Source: Lacibacter cauensis (GTDB lineage Bacteria > Bacteroidota > Bacteroidia > Chitinophagales > Chitinophagaceae). Taken from it: 64,000 nucleotides of DNA. The notes under the pieces were generated by a model. The model saw nothing but the letters and a program-made list of their open reading frames with translations. It searched no databases and had not been told where the DNA came from. How positions within the stretch are numbered: the stretch's first letter is position 1; each line of letters starts with the position of its first letter. Made by a program: the position numbers and the translations under genes. Positions 28,604 through 37,131 of this stretch are shown here, piece by piece. The stretch lies in the NCBI RefSeq assembly GCF_007830055.1, contig NZ_VLLE01000006.1, forward strand, positions 124,001-188,000. The letters are read 5' to 3'.

Positions 28604-29894
28604 ATGCCTTTTGTAAAACCAGATACCCCCATCGTTCAAGAGCAAACTCATCTGCACTATTGTAACTCTTCCCGGAAAATAGTTCGGTGAAATTTCCACG
28701 TACCCGCATATCATGCAGGAAAATCCGAACAGGTTGATCGGAAAAGTTTAGCAGCACCAACAACTCAGCGTCGCCATTCTTGCGTACAAAACAAAAAACC
28801 TGCTCTGGTTGCGTTGTTGCAATACGCCAGGTTATCGCTGCATTATTCTTTCCTGCAAATACAGCATGCTGTTTGCGCAATTGCAACAGTTGCTGATAAA
28901 ACGTATGCAGTCGAGGTTTATCTGTCCACTCAATTTCGTCTTTATCAAAAAAAGCAAGTCGGTTGTTGTTGGGCAACTCCTGCCCGCTGTAAATTAACGG
29001 TACGCCTGCCCATGTACAGCTGAATACCGCTAATGGCAAAGCCATATTTCCATACTTTTCATACTCGCTGCCGTTCCAGCTGTTTTCGTCGTGATTACTT
29101 GTAAAGAACGATTGCAGATGTGTTACCGGATTTCGGTGCTTGTAGCCATCTAATGCTTTATCTAACTCAACAACAGGCTTTTTGTATTTATAAAATTCTT
29201 CGCTTACGTGCATCCAATGCCAGGTGTAACTCACATCAAACACGTGTGCAAATGGCTCATCGTTCCATTGATCGAACTCCCCCAACCAAAACAAAGGACG
29301 GAACTGATCTAACGCTCTTCTTGCTTCAGCCCAAAAATCAACCGGCACCAACATGGCCATATCGCAGCGGAAACCATCGATACCACAATCTGTAACCCAG
29401 AACTTCATGGCATCAATCATGGCAGCCCGTAAAGCCGGGTTATAGAAGTTCAAATGGATTACATCTTCCCAATTCTCAACCGGTGGTTTAAAGTTGCCTT
29501 CATGATCCTGCGTATAATATTCGGGGTTACTGATGGTCCATTCATGATCCCAACCCGTATGGTTGGCCACCCAATCAATAATCACTTTCATTCCCAAAGC
29601 ATGAATTTGCTGCACAAGAGTTTTGAATTCATTAATTGTTCCAAACTCAGGATTTGTTGCTACATAACTCGAACAGGCGTAATAACTTCCAAGCGTTCCT
29701 TTTCTGTTTTTAACTGAAATGGGAGTTACCGGCATAAACCAGATAATTTCCACTCCCATATCCTTGAGGCGGGGTAAATGTGTTGCAAAAGAAGCGAAGG
29801 TTCCTTCTTTCGTGTATTGCCGCAGGTTCACTTCGTATATATTGGACGAATGAACCCATTCAGCAGGTTTAAATTCAGCTGGCATAGTGGTCAT
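28602..29894 (-). CDS. GH13 alpha-amylase-family enzyme, cytoplasmic
   Basis: 430 residues, no signal peptide, so intracellular. The (beta/alpha)8 barrel motifs are present: DWVANHTGW (region I), GIDGFRCDMA with nucleophile Asp178 (region II), WLGEFDQ with acid/base Glu206 (region III) and FTSNHDENS with Asp269 (region IV). A small beta-sandwich C domain ends the protein. It probably acts on malto-oligosaccharides or glycogen. The ATG at 29894 is preferred over an upstream TTG. No neighbouring glycogen genes; divergent from ispH with 117 nt between starts. Confidence 0.9.
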   Translation of the reverse strand: MTTMPAEFKPAEWVHSSNIYEVNLRQYTKEGTFASFATHLPRLKDMGVEIIWFMPVTPISVKNRKGTLGSYYACSSYVATNPEFGTINEFKTLVQQIHALGMKVIIDWVANHTGWDHEWTISNPEYYTQDHEGNFKPPVENWEDVIHLNFYNPALRAAMIDAMKFWVTDCGIDGFRCDMAMLVPVDFWAEARRALDQFRPLFWLGEFDQWNDEPFAHVFDVSYTWHWMHVSEEFYKYKKPVVELDKALDGYKHRNPVTHLQSFFTSNHDENSWNGSEYEKYGNMALPLAVFSCTWAGVPLIYSGQELPNNNRLAFFDKDEIEWTDKPRLHTFYQQLLQLRKQHAVFAGKNNAAITWRIATTQPEQVFCFVRKNGDAELLVLLNFSDQPVRIFLHDMRVRGNFTELFSGKSYNSADEFALERWGYLVLQKA

Positions 29895-29985
29895 AATTCT
29901 CCCCAATGATACGAACCAATCTGCAAATACCCACAGTAAGCTACCTTGCTCTTTTTCAAGGATGTTTCCTTGGCGTTAAACCTTG

Positions 29986-29993
29986 TACCTTTG
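29986..29993 (+). promoter_or_regulatory. -7 promoter element of ispH
   Basis: TACCTTTG fits TAnnTTTG, 18 nt before the ATG at 30012, predicting a leader of roughly a dozen nucleotides. Confidence 0.45.
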
Positions 29994-30011
29994 CAACTGT
30001 TATACCATACC

Positions 30012-31238
30012 ATGAAGAAGTTTGAAGTACCAAATATTTACCGCAGTTCGTTTATAACAGCTATTAAAAACAAGCGTAAGCAGGATGATAAACTGAAGAA
30101 GGACTTCTCTCCTACTTTACTCGATCTGGGTGATGTACAGTTTTACCTCGCCCGTCATTTTGGTTTTTGCTACGGTGTTGAAAATGCTATTGAGATTGCG
30201 TTTAAAACAATTGATGAAAATCCAGGCAAACGTATTTTCCTGTTGAGTGAGATGATTCACAACCCACAGGTAAATGCAACACTTATTGAAAGAGGTGTGC
30301 AGTTTTTACAAGACACGTACGGCAAACAACTGATTCCTTTTGAGGATATTACAAGTGATGACGTGGTTATTATTCCTGCGTTTGGCACTACGCTCGATAT
30401 TGAAGAAATGCTCAACAGCAAAGGCATTCAAACAGAAAAACACAACACTACCTGTCCCTTTGTAGAAAAAGTCTGGAATCGAAGCGAACAGATTGCGGCA
30501 AAAGGTTATTCAATTGTTATACATGGCAAACCAAAGCACGAAGAAACAAGAGCAACCTTTTCGCATGCCAGCTCGCATACAGCAACAGTAGTTGTAAACG
30601 ATATGCAGGATGCGATAGCGTTGGGCAAATACATCACAGGCGAGAAAGAAACAGCTTCCTTTTATGAAGAGTTTAAAGGACGTTACTCTGCAGGTTTTGA
30701 TATTACGAAAGATCTGCAACGGTTTGGTGTCGTAAACCAAACAACGCAACTCGCAAGCGATACACAGGCTATTGCCGAATATCTCAAGGGCTTAATGCTG
30801 AAGCATTACAACCTCACGGCTGAAACAATCGGCGAACGATTTGCAGATACCAGGGATACCCTTTGCTATGCTACAAACGATAACCAAACTGCAGTTACGG
30901 GCATGTTAGAAACAGAAGCCGATCTTGCTGTGATTGTTGGTGGTTACAACAGCTCAAACACAACACACTTGGTTGAGTTGTGCGAAGAGAAGTTGCCTAC
31001 TTACTTCATTAACAATACAGATAAAATCTTGTCTGCGACTGAAATCATGCATTTCAATTTCCATAACAAACAGGAATATGTCACCAAAGATTTTTTACCT
31101 GCAAAGCGACCGGTAAAAATTATGGTTAGCAGTGGTGCATCCTGCCCCGATTCGCTTGTGGAAGAGGTAATGGATAAGCTTGCAGAAATACTTCATGTTA
31201 AAGAAGTGTTCGACAGATTGAAAGAAACATATGCGTAA
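30012..31238 (+). CDS. ispH: 4-hydroxy-3-methylbut-2-enyl diphosphate reductase
   Basis: Last step of the MEP pathway, making IPP and DMAPP with a [4Fe-4S] cluster. The three cluster cysteines are in HFGFCYGVENAIE (Cys53), NTTCPFVEKV and SSGASCPDSLVEEV; HNPQVN and HGKPKHEETRAT supply substrate-binding residues. 408 residues, longer than the ~310 of the E. coli enzyme: there is an extra basic N-terminal stretch (about 40 residues before the core) and inserts in the middle. The ATG at 30012 is used; the frame is open further upstream but includes the promoter box. Confidence 0.93.
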   Translation: MKKFEVPNIYRSSFITAIKNKRKQDDKLKKDFSPTLLDLGDVQFYLARHFGFCYGVENAIEIAFKTIDENPGKRIFLLSEMIHNPQVNATLIERGVQFLQDTYGKQLIPFEDITSDDVVIIPAFGTTLDIEEMLNSKGIQTEKHNTTCPFVEKVWNRSEQIAAKGYSIVIHGKPKHEETRATFSHASSHTATVVVNDMQDAIALGKYITGEKETASFYEEFKGRYSAGFDITKDLQRFGVVNQTTQLASDTQAIAEYLKGLMLKHYNLTAETIGERFADTRDTLCYATNDNQTAVTGMLETEADLAVIVGGYNSSNTTHLVELCEEKLPTYFINNTDKILSATEIMHFNFHNKQEYVTKDFLPAKRPVKIMVSSGASCPDSLVEEVMDKLAEILHVKEVFDRLKETYA

Positions 31239-31272
31239 AAAGAAAGGAGCCAATTGGCTCCTTTCTTTTTTT
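31239..31272. terminator. Terminator between ispH and the convergent T9SS cargo gene
   Basis: A 26-nt perfect palindrome (AGAAAGGAGCCAA with TTGGCTCCTTTCT, 31241-31266) followed by T6; A-rich on the other side, so it can serve both strands. Confidence 0.92.
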
Positions 31273-31284
31273 ACTCCTACCTGT

Positions 31285-32826
31285 TTATTGCACCACAATC
31301 CGTTTTGTTACACTTACGCCCGCTTCTTTAAACTGAACCTTAACAATATAAATTCCCGGTACAAACTGATTGAAGTAAACAGACTGACTCCGTACTGTAT
31401 TCATTGTCTTGATTATTCGACCTGATATATCTGAAATACTGATGTCGTAACTGCCAGCATCGGCAGGAACAGCAATACTAAATGCTGCAACTGCAGGATT
31501 TGGGTAAATCATCACATCTGTGTTTGCTGTATTAATACGAACTACCCGCACATCACTGTAATTGATTGTTCCGTTCTTCTCAACAATTTGCAACCTGTAA
31601 TACATCACGCCTGACACACCAGATACATTATCGGTAAATGCGTAGTTGTTAAGTTCTGCAGCCGGCACACTGCCTAAAGTTGCAAATTGGCCATTATCCG
31701 CTCTCCGCTGAACAACATATTTCTCAACATCGTATTCGTTTGCTACAGCCCATTTCAGCATTACATTGCCCTGTTGCATAAGCGCCTGAAAGTTTGTTAT
31801 TGTTAAAGGCAGCACAGTACAAGGATTAATTAAGATTCCGGTTTTACCTGCACCCAGGTATCCAGGTGTTGTAACATTTACCAAAGCTATGATAGGCTTA
31901 TTGGAATTGGTGTCGCCATTTTGAAATACATAGTTATTAAACGCCAACACCGAACCTACATATGCACTGTTATAACCAGGTTGTATAGTGCCAGGCACAA
32001 AAGCTGTTGTAAAAGCAGTGCTGGTGTGAGCAAGAATATCTGTTTCCTGATCAATTACACTGTTTCGGTTAACATCAAGATACAACTGGTAGAAACCGGT
32101 AATAGTTTGAATGCCGGGCAAAGAAGCATCATCATATTTACTTTGAATATTGATATTGTATGTTCGAGTTGCAGTACAATTAATACTTCCAGAAACTTTT
32201 GGATCGTCCACAACAAAAGAAGTTCCACAGCCCCAGCATTGCGGTTTTTGATCGCCTTCTGTAGACCAGTTAAAAGCCCGTACCTGTAAAAAACCAGGCA
32301 GCAGGTTGCTCACTTTAAAAGACAGATTCTGAATATATATGTGATCGATACCGGGGTCTGTAGCGTGTGCTACTTTATAAATAGTTGCTCCGGCATAATT
32401 CGGCACAACAGCAGGGTCGTAGTGATAATTTGTATAAATACCTGCTGTACCTGGGTTATTAATATTGATCAAATTGTCATCAAATCCAAATGTAATAAAG
32501 GCTTTATCCAACACATCTAAGGTTTTTGGAAGCTCTGTAAAAGTTGCTGGTGCAGGTGCTGTACTTTGCTGACCAGTACAGTTATAAAGATTCATATCCG
32601 TAAAAGGATAATCGCTTTCACGCCATACATGCAGCCAGATATCTTTATTGCCACCATTAACTGTTGCGTCAAATTGCAAATCAATTGTATATAGAAGACT
32701 ATCAGAACCGTATGCTGAAGTTGAAACTTTACTAACGATAACGTTTGTAACATTACATTGTGCAGTTGCGAGGTTGTACCACGCCATCAATATGAACGTG
32801 ATTACAAGGAGTAAACGCTTTTTCAT
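31285..32826 (-). CDS. Secreted T9SS cargo protein with C-terminal sorting domain
   Basis: 513 residues with a signal peptide (cleavage near NLATAQ). A Cys-containing beta-rich N-terminal domain (to ~220) is followed by a segment with an EF-hand/dockerin-like loop (LDVNRNSVIDQETD), then LKWAVANEYDVEKYVVQRR (a fibronectin-like region common in these proteins) and a C-terminal T9SS type A sorting domain: YPNPAVAAFSIAVP, ISDISGRIIKTM, FVPGIYIVKV, TKRIVVQ. T9SS exports it across the outer membrane and PorU-type sortase removes the tail. Paralogous in layout to the two genes upstream. The function of the N-terminal domain is unknown. Confidence 0.85.
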   Translation of the reverse strand: MKKRLLLVITFILMAWYNLATAQCNVTNVIVSKVSTSAYGSDSLLYTIDLQFDATVNGGNKDIWLHVWRESDYPFTDMNLYNCTGQQSTAPAPATFTELPKTLDVLDKAFITFGFDDNLININNPGTAGIYTNYHYDPAVVPNYAGATIYKVAHATDPGIDHIYIQNLSFKVSNLLPGFLQVRAFNWSTEGDQKPQCWGCGTSFVVDDPKVSGSINCTATRTYNINIQSKYDDASLPGIQTITGFYQLYLDVNRNSVIDQETDILAHTSTAFTTAFVPGTIQPGYNSAYVGSVLAFNNYVFQNGDTNSNKPIIALVNVTTPGYLGAGKTGILINPCTVLPLTITNFQALMQQGNVMLKWAVANEYDVEKYVVQRRADNGQFATLGSVPAAELNNYAFTDNVSGVSGVMYYRLQIVEKNGTINYSDVRVVRINTANTDVMIYPNPAVAAFSIAVPADAGSYDISISDISGRIIKTMNTVRSQSVYFNQFVPGIYIVKVQFKEAGVSVTKRIVVQ

Positions 32827-33033
32827 AAAGAACAGTTTAAGAGTAAAAAATACCCCCGGGCCTAAAGATTGCCTGCTACTGTTTTATGCAAAGCTCAGGG
32901 ATTATTAATAATCAGTAGCAGATTGTAAATATTCCATGTACTTAATTTTTAATAAAGATAATTAGCAATAACTGGTGAAAGCAATGATTGCAGTTATACA
33001 ATTCCATTTATTCGATGATAAATATCATAAAAT

Positions 33034-33061
33034 AAGCGTGCCTCCGTTCGGAGGCACGCTT
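33034..33061 (-). terminator. Terminator after the second T9SS cargo gene
   Basis: 13-bp stem AAGCGTGCCTCCG / CGGAGGCACGCTT; the minus-strand flank continues ATTTTATGATATTT. It lies just past the stop at 33099 in the minus-strand direction. Confidence 0.85.
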
Positions 33062-33098
33062 TCTCTTCGGTTCTATCTGGTTTTTCTGTCCAAACAGT

Positions 33099-34586
33099 TT
33101 ATTGCACAACAATTCGTTGTGTAATTGTTTCTCCGGAATCACGGAAATTAAAACGAAGCATATAAACACCTGGTTTCAGATTATTAATCTGCATATTCTG
33201 CACTTTAATACCCGACCAGCGTTGAATTGATTTACCAGTGTAATCATCTACAGATACATCCATCAAGCTGTTACTTTCAGGAATTGCAACATTAACCATA
33301 CCCCTGCTAGGATTAGGATAAACAGAAATCGTTAATGTACCGTTGCCTGTTCTTACGGCTTTTATTTCACTGTAAGATGATCTGCCATCTAAGTCTATTT
33401 GTTTAAGACGATAATAGGTTACTCCTCTTTGAAGAAGTTGTTCGTCTGTAAAAGAATAGCTATAAGAGCCGCCGTTACCATTTGGAGCCTTTGACTCTAC
33501 AAACCCTGCTTTAATGTATTGTCCGTTTGAATTACGTTTTTGAATTTCAAATCCCTGATTATTATTCTCTTCTTCTGTTAACCATGTTAAAAGAGCCTTG
33601 CCACTTTTCTGTGTTACATTAAACGCTTTCAAACTAACCGGGAGGGTTGCACATGTATTAGTCAATTTACCTGTAACAGCAGCTACGCCAGAAGTTGTTG
33701 GAGTAACTCTTACCAAGAGATTTTTTGTTGACAAAGGATCGCCATTAGGCAAAGAGTAATAATTATCAAAGGATATATATCTTGTTAAACCAACCGGAGC
33801 TCCGCTGGCAGAAGTTGAAAAGGCCACAGGTGAAGGTGTAAGATTCTGATCACCTGCATCAATTATGTTATCACTATTTGCATCAATATAAACCTGATAA
33901 GTACCTGAAATAATATCCGGAGTACCAGGAGGATTTTGATAATTTGCATCAATGATCAAATCGTAATTTAAATCTGTATTTTGCGTTCTGCAATCAATTT
34001 TCCCTGTAATATTTACCAAATATGGTTTAAAAGATGATTGGTTATGGCACTGCACACCATTGCTTGATGCATTTGTTCCGGCCAGGTATAAGCCAATATC
34101 ATAAGAGCCGCAAGGCAATCCCGAAGTAAATTTAATTCCGGTAATTTCAAATTGTGTACCCCCTGTAATTGGAGATGCTGTTACAGAGTAACCGGCCTGC
34201 TGAGGCACCAAACCATTTATACCGGTATAATAAGCATTCCAGTTTGTGGTATACGTTAAAGCTAAGTAACCGCCTAAGGCTGCAATGCTTGACGGCACTG
34301 AAGATGAAGGGCCATTTTTACAATCCAGATTAACAGCTGCATTGTAAAAAAACAAGTTTGCATACTTCATTCCTGAGTTATGCAATAGTTTAAAAGAGAG
34401 CGTAATTGTTGCTTCACAAAGACCATTCACTTCTTTAAACTCAGTAACAGCAGACTTAATGTCTAAAGCAGTAATGTTACAGTTATTTGCATTGCTAATC
34501 TGTGTACAATTAATTTGTGCACTGGCTGTAAATGCAAATGGAATTGTAATTAATGCAACTAGGAGATTTTGTAAAAACTTTTTCAT
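33099..34586 (-). CDS. Secreted T9SS cargo protein with C-terminal sorting domain
   Basis: 495 residues from the ATG at 34586, where a signal peptide begins (MKKFLQNLLVALITIPFAF, ending SAQ); a longer reading adds 22 residues with no signal character. Mature domains: a Cys-rich beta domain (INCTQISNANNCNITALDIK), a loop of EF-hand/dockerin type (IDANSDNIIDAGDQ), LKAFNVTQKSGKALLTWLTE (the Fn3-like region), then the sorting domain YPNPSRGMVNVAIP, DYTGKSIQRWSG, LKPGVYMLRFNF, TQRIVVQ. It shares layout with the gene at 31285 and near-identical C-terminal modules with the gene at 34926. Confidence 0.86.
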   Translation of the reverse strand: MKKFLQNLLVALITIPFAFTASAQINCTQISNANNCNITALDIKSAVTEFKEVNGLCEATITLSFKLLHNSGMKYANLFFYNAAVNLDCKNGPSSSVPSSIAALGGYLALTYTTNWNAYYTGINGLVPQQAGYSVTASPITGGTQFEITGIKFTSGLPCGSYDIGLYLAGTNASSNGVQCHNQSSFKPYLVNITGKIDCRTQNTDLNYDLIIDANYQNPPGTPDIISGTYQVYIDANSDNIIDAGDQNLTPSPVAFSTSASGAPVGLTRYISFDNYYSLPNGDPLSTKNLLVRVTPTTSGVAAVTGKLTNTCATLPVSLKAFNVTQKSGKALLTWLTEEENNNQGFEIQKRNSNGQYIKAGFVESKAPNGNGGSYSYSFTDEQLLQRGVTYYRLKQIDLDGRSSYSEIKAVRTGNGTLTISVYPNPSRGMVNVAIPESNSLMDVSVDDYTGKSIQRWSGIKVQNMQINNLKPGVYMLRFNFRDSGETITQRIVVQ

Positions 34587-34925
34587 ACAAAGAATTTTGA
34601 GGTTAAAAAACAGAGGTGTTTCAGCAGGACACTTGTAGAAAAAGTTAATCAATGGATATAGGTGTAATACAAATCTGAAAAGCTCAGATTATTCAAAGGC
34701 TTTGGCAAATTGATAATGCTTTTGAAAAGCATTCATAATGTAGTGGTAAAATCAGTGGTAAAGGACTTCGGTGTTCTTAGGATGGAGTGAAGCGATTAGA
34801 TGATGTAAAAATAAACTTGATAGTTGAAAAATGCAAGCAAAGATTCTTATTTTTTATAAAAACAAAGGCCTCACTTGGGTGAGGCCTTTTTGTTTTGATC
34901 TTATCTGGTTTTTCCTGTCCCGATT
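34587..34925 (-). promoter_or_regulatory. Intergenic region with leader, dyads and terminator
   Basis: No gene is seen in this 339-nt gap. It holds, from the 34586 start outward: a leader with the minus-strand motif GTTTTTTAACCTCA (34598-34611) also found before the two sister genes; a block AGGACACTTG...AAAAAGTTAATCAATGGATATAG (34627-34662) repeated upstream of the gene at 36080; a 7-bp hairpin AATCTGA/TCAGATT (34672-34690); a perfect 19-nt palindrome centred on 34724 (34715-34733); and the terminator at 34864-34889. No consensus -7 box was found on the minus strand. Confidence 0.5.
34864..34889 (-). terminator. Terminator after the third T9SS cargo gene
   Basis: 11-bp stem AAAGGCCTCAC / GTGAGGCCTTT with TTGG loop; flanked by A and T runs on both sides. 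Confidence 0.88.
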
Positions 34926-36080
34926 TTATTGCACAGCAATTCTTTCTGTGATTGTTTCGCCTGTTGCACGAACGCTTACACGCAAAGTGTACATACCAGG
35001 CTTAAGATTTGTTAACTGCAGATTAGAAGTATTTAAACCTGTCCACTGCTGTAAAGATTTACCTGTAAAGTCAGACAATGTAACGTCTACCATGCCTGTA
35101 CCTGCTGGAATAGCAACATTTGTTGTTCCACGGCTAGGATTAGGGTATACAGAAAGCAAGAGTGTTCCGTTAGCAGATCTTACAGCTCTGATTTCACTAT
35201 AGGTTGCACGACCATCAAAGTCAACTTGCTTTAAACGATAGTAAGTAACACCTTTAGGCAAAGCGGTATTGTCATCAAATGAATAAGAATATGCATCACC
35301 ATTTCCACCTGGAGCTTTTGAATCTACGAAAGCAATTTTTTGGTAAGCACCAGTACCGATGCGACGCTCAATTTCAAAACCATCGTTGTTCAACTCCAAC
35401 ATAGTATTCCATGTAAGCGTTACTTTACCTGACTTTTGGACTGCATCGAAACTCTTTAATGTTACAGGCAAAGGAGCATTTGTTCCCGCAATCAAAAAGC
35501 GATCTAAGATATATTTTGTTCCATTCTGATTACAATTCAGATCAGGCACACTGAAATCGTACAAAATTCTATAACGTCTGTTGTTTGTCAGTGACCCGCT
35601 TGCAACCACAAGCTTATTGGCGGTATTACCTTGAACTAATGTTACATCACTCTCGCTGAATATCAGGGCTGGATTCGAAGGAATTGTTGCGGTAGTAACA
35701 CTCTCGTCGACTAAATAAACCTTTACATAAGTAGTACAAGGCAGGCTTTTTGTAATACACTTTTTTACGTCATCTGAATTAAACACATAAATAGTAAATC
35801 CAACATTAATTAAACTGCCAATAGTTGAATTATATGTGTACGCAGGGGTTAGCACCCTAGATGGGTTGTTTCCTCCAACACCCGGAGTAAGCAAACCAAA
35901 ATCAGCAGCACATGCAACAGGCGTTGAACCTGGGTTATTGTACCCATCTACCTTCATTCCCGAAGCTAAATCCCAACCAGCAGGTAATGTTCCAGAAGTA
36001 AATTCTTCAATTTGAAGCGCTTGACTAAAAACCGAGCTCAGTGAAGTCAATAAAAAACAAGAGAGTAAAAACTTTTTCAT
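34926..36080 (-). CDS. Secreted T9SS cargo protein with C-terminal sorting domain
   Basis: 384 residues with a signal peptide (MKKFLLSCFLLTSLSSVFSQ). A ~200-residue N-terminal domain beginning LQIEEFTSGTLPAGWDLASG looks like a jelly-roll/choice-of-anchor adhesion module. It is followed by the Fn3-like LKSFDAVQKSGKVTLTWNTM and the sorting domain YPNPSRGTTNVAIP, DFTGKSLQQWTG, LKPGMYTLRVSV, TERIAVQ. The C-terminal half is close to that of the gene at 33099, while the N-terminal domain differs, so the cargo domain has been swapped on a common export module. The function of the N-domain is unknown. Confidence 0.86.
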   Translation of the reverse strand: MKKFLLSCFLLTSLSSVFSQALQIEEFTSGTLPAGWDLASGMKVDGYNNPGSTPVACAADFGLLTPGVGGNNPSRVLTPAYTYNSTIGSLINVGFTIYVFNSDDVKKCITKSLPCTTYVKVYLVDESVTTATIPSNPALIFSESDVTLVQGNTANKLVVASGSLTNNRRYRILYDFSVPDLNCNQNGTKYILDRFLIAGTNAPLPVTLKSFDAVQKSGKVTLTWNTMLELNNDGFEIERRIGTGAYQKIAFVDSKAPGGNGDAYSYSFDDNTALPKGVTYYRLKQVDFDGRATYSEIRAVRSANGTLLLSVYPNPSRGTTNVAIPAGTGMVDVTLSDFTGKSLQQWTGLNTSNLQLTNLKPGMYTLRVSVRATGETITERIAVQ

Positions 36081-36365
36081 AAAAAAGGTTTAGAGGTAAA
36101 AAATAGATCGGCGGTTCAAAGGACAAGGAAACCTTTTGAAAAAGCAATTCAATAGAGGATATAGTGATTACTGTTCCGTGAAACGGAATAGCTCATCACA
36201 GGAAGATGGACAGTATAACCAGAAATTAAAAGAAATTAATTGGGGAAATTGGACACGGTCAGCAGGATGAATGGATTTAAGGGAGTTTTACCGGAGGGAT
36301 GGATTATGCTGTAAATGTATATTTCATATTGGAAATAACAAATTTTTTCTACTCGAAATAATAGT

Positions 36366-37064
36366 TTACTGCGAAATATTCTTGTTTAACGCTACTTTAA
36401 AAAGATCTAACACCTTGGTTAACTGTTCATTAGGCGTTAAATTGGTATTGTCAATTATTATTGCATCATCAGCTTTGCGCAATGGGCTAAACTCCCTGTT
36501 GGAATCAATATAGTCCCGCATTTCAAGGTTAGTCTTCACCTCTTCAATAGTTACATTCGGGTTTTTAGCATACAATTCTTTAAACCTACGCTCTACTCTA
36601 ACTGCAATATCCGCTGTCATAAATATTTTCAACTCGGCTTCCGGAAAAACAGTTGTACCAATATCTCTACCGTCCATGATCACGCCTTTTTGTTTACCAA
36701 TTTCCTGTTGCTGCTTTACAGCAAACTCCCGCACTTGTCTTATCGCTGCAACTTCACTCACCTTTTCAGCAATTACAAGATCCCTGATTACATACTCTAC
36801 GTTTTCGTCGTTCAAATGTATTTCTGAGATACCTGTTTGGGAATTTACTTTAAAATAAAGGCTGATATTTTTTAATGCCTCTTCGACCTCTGTAATATCT
36901 GTCCAGTCTATATGATTTCGTAAAAAATAAAGAGTAATTGCACGATACATGGCGCCGCTATCAACATAAGTATAGTTCAACTTCTTCGCTAATTGCTTCG
37001 CCATTGTGCTTTTGCCGCAAGAAGAAAATCCGTCTATTGCAATATTTATTTTCCTGGTCTCCAT
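36366..37064 (-). CDS. cmk: (d)CMP kinase
   Basis: Phosphorylates CMP and dCMP. 232 residues; P-loop GFSSCGKST at residues 12-20, CMP-binding YVDSGAMYRAITLYF, and the lid region MDGRDIGTTVFPEAELKIFM with DYIDSNREFSPLRKADDA. It lies downstream of clpC on the same strand, behind a very strong terminator, so it probably has its own promoter; only a weak box (TTATTTTG on the minus strand, near 37080) is visible. Confidence 0.95.
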   Translation of the reverse strand: METRKINIAIDGFSSCGKSTMAKQLAKKLNYTYVDSGAMYRAITLYFLRNHIDWTDITEVEEALKNISLYFKVNSQTGISEIHLNDENVEYVIRDLVIAEKVSEVAAIRQVREFAVKQQQEIGKQKGVIMDGRDIGTTVFPEAELKIFMTADIAVRVERRFKELYAKNPNVTIEEVKTNLEMRDYIDSNREFSPLRKADDAIIIDNTNLTPNEQLTKVLDLFKVALNKNISQ

Positions 37065-37075
37065 CGAGGCTGCAA

Positions 37076-37115
37076 AATAAGAAAGTCTTCCTTGCTGAAG
37101 GAAGACTTTCTTATT
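37076..37115 (-). terminator. Terminator after clpC
   Basis: Perfect 18-bp stem (37076-37093 with 37098-37115), loop GCTG; the longest in the window. It starts 17 nt after the clpC stop. Confidence 0.92.
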
Positions 37116-37131
37116 CTATGAAAACTTATAA

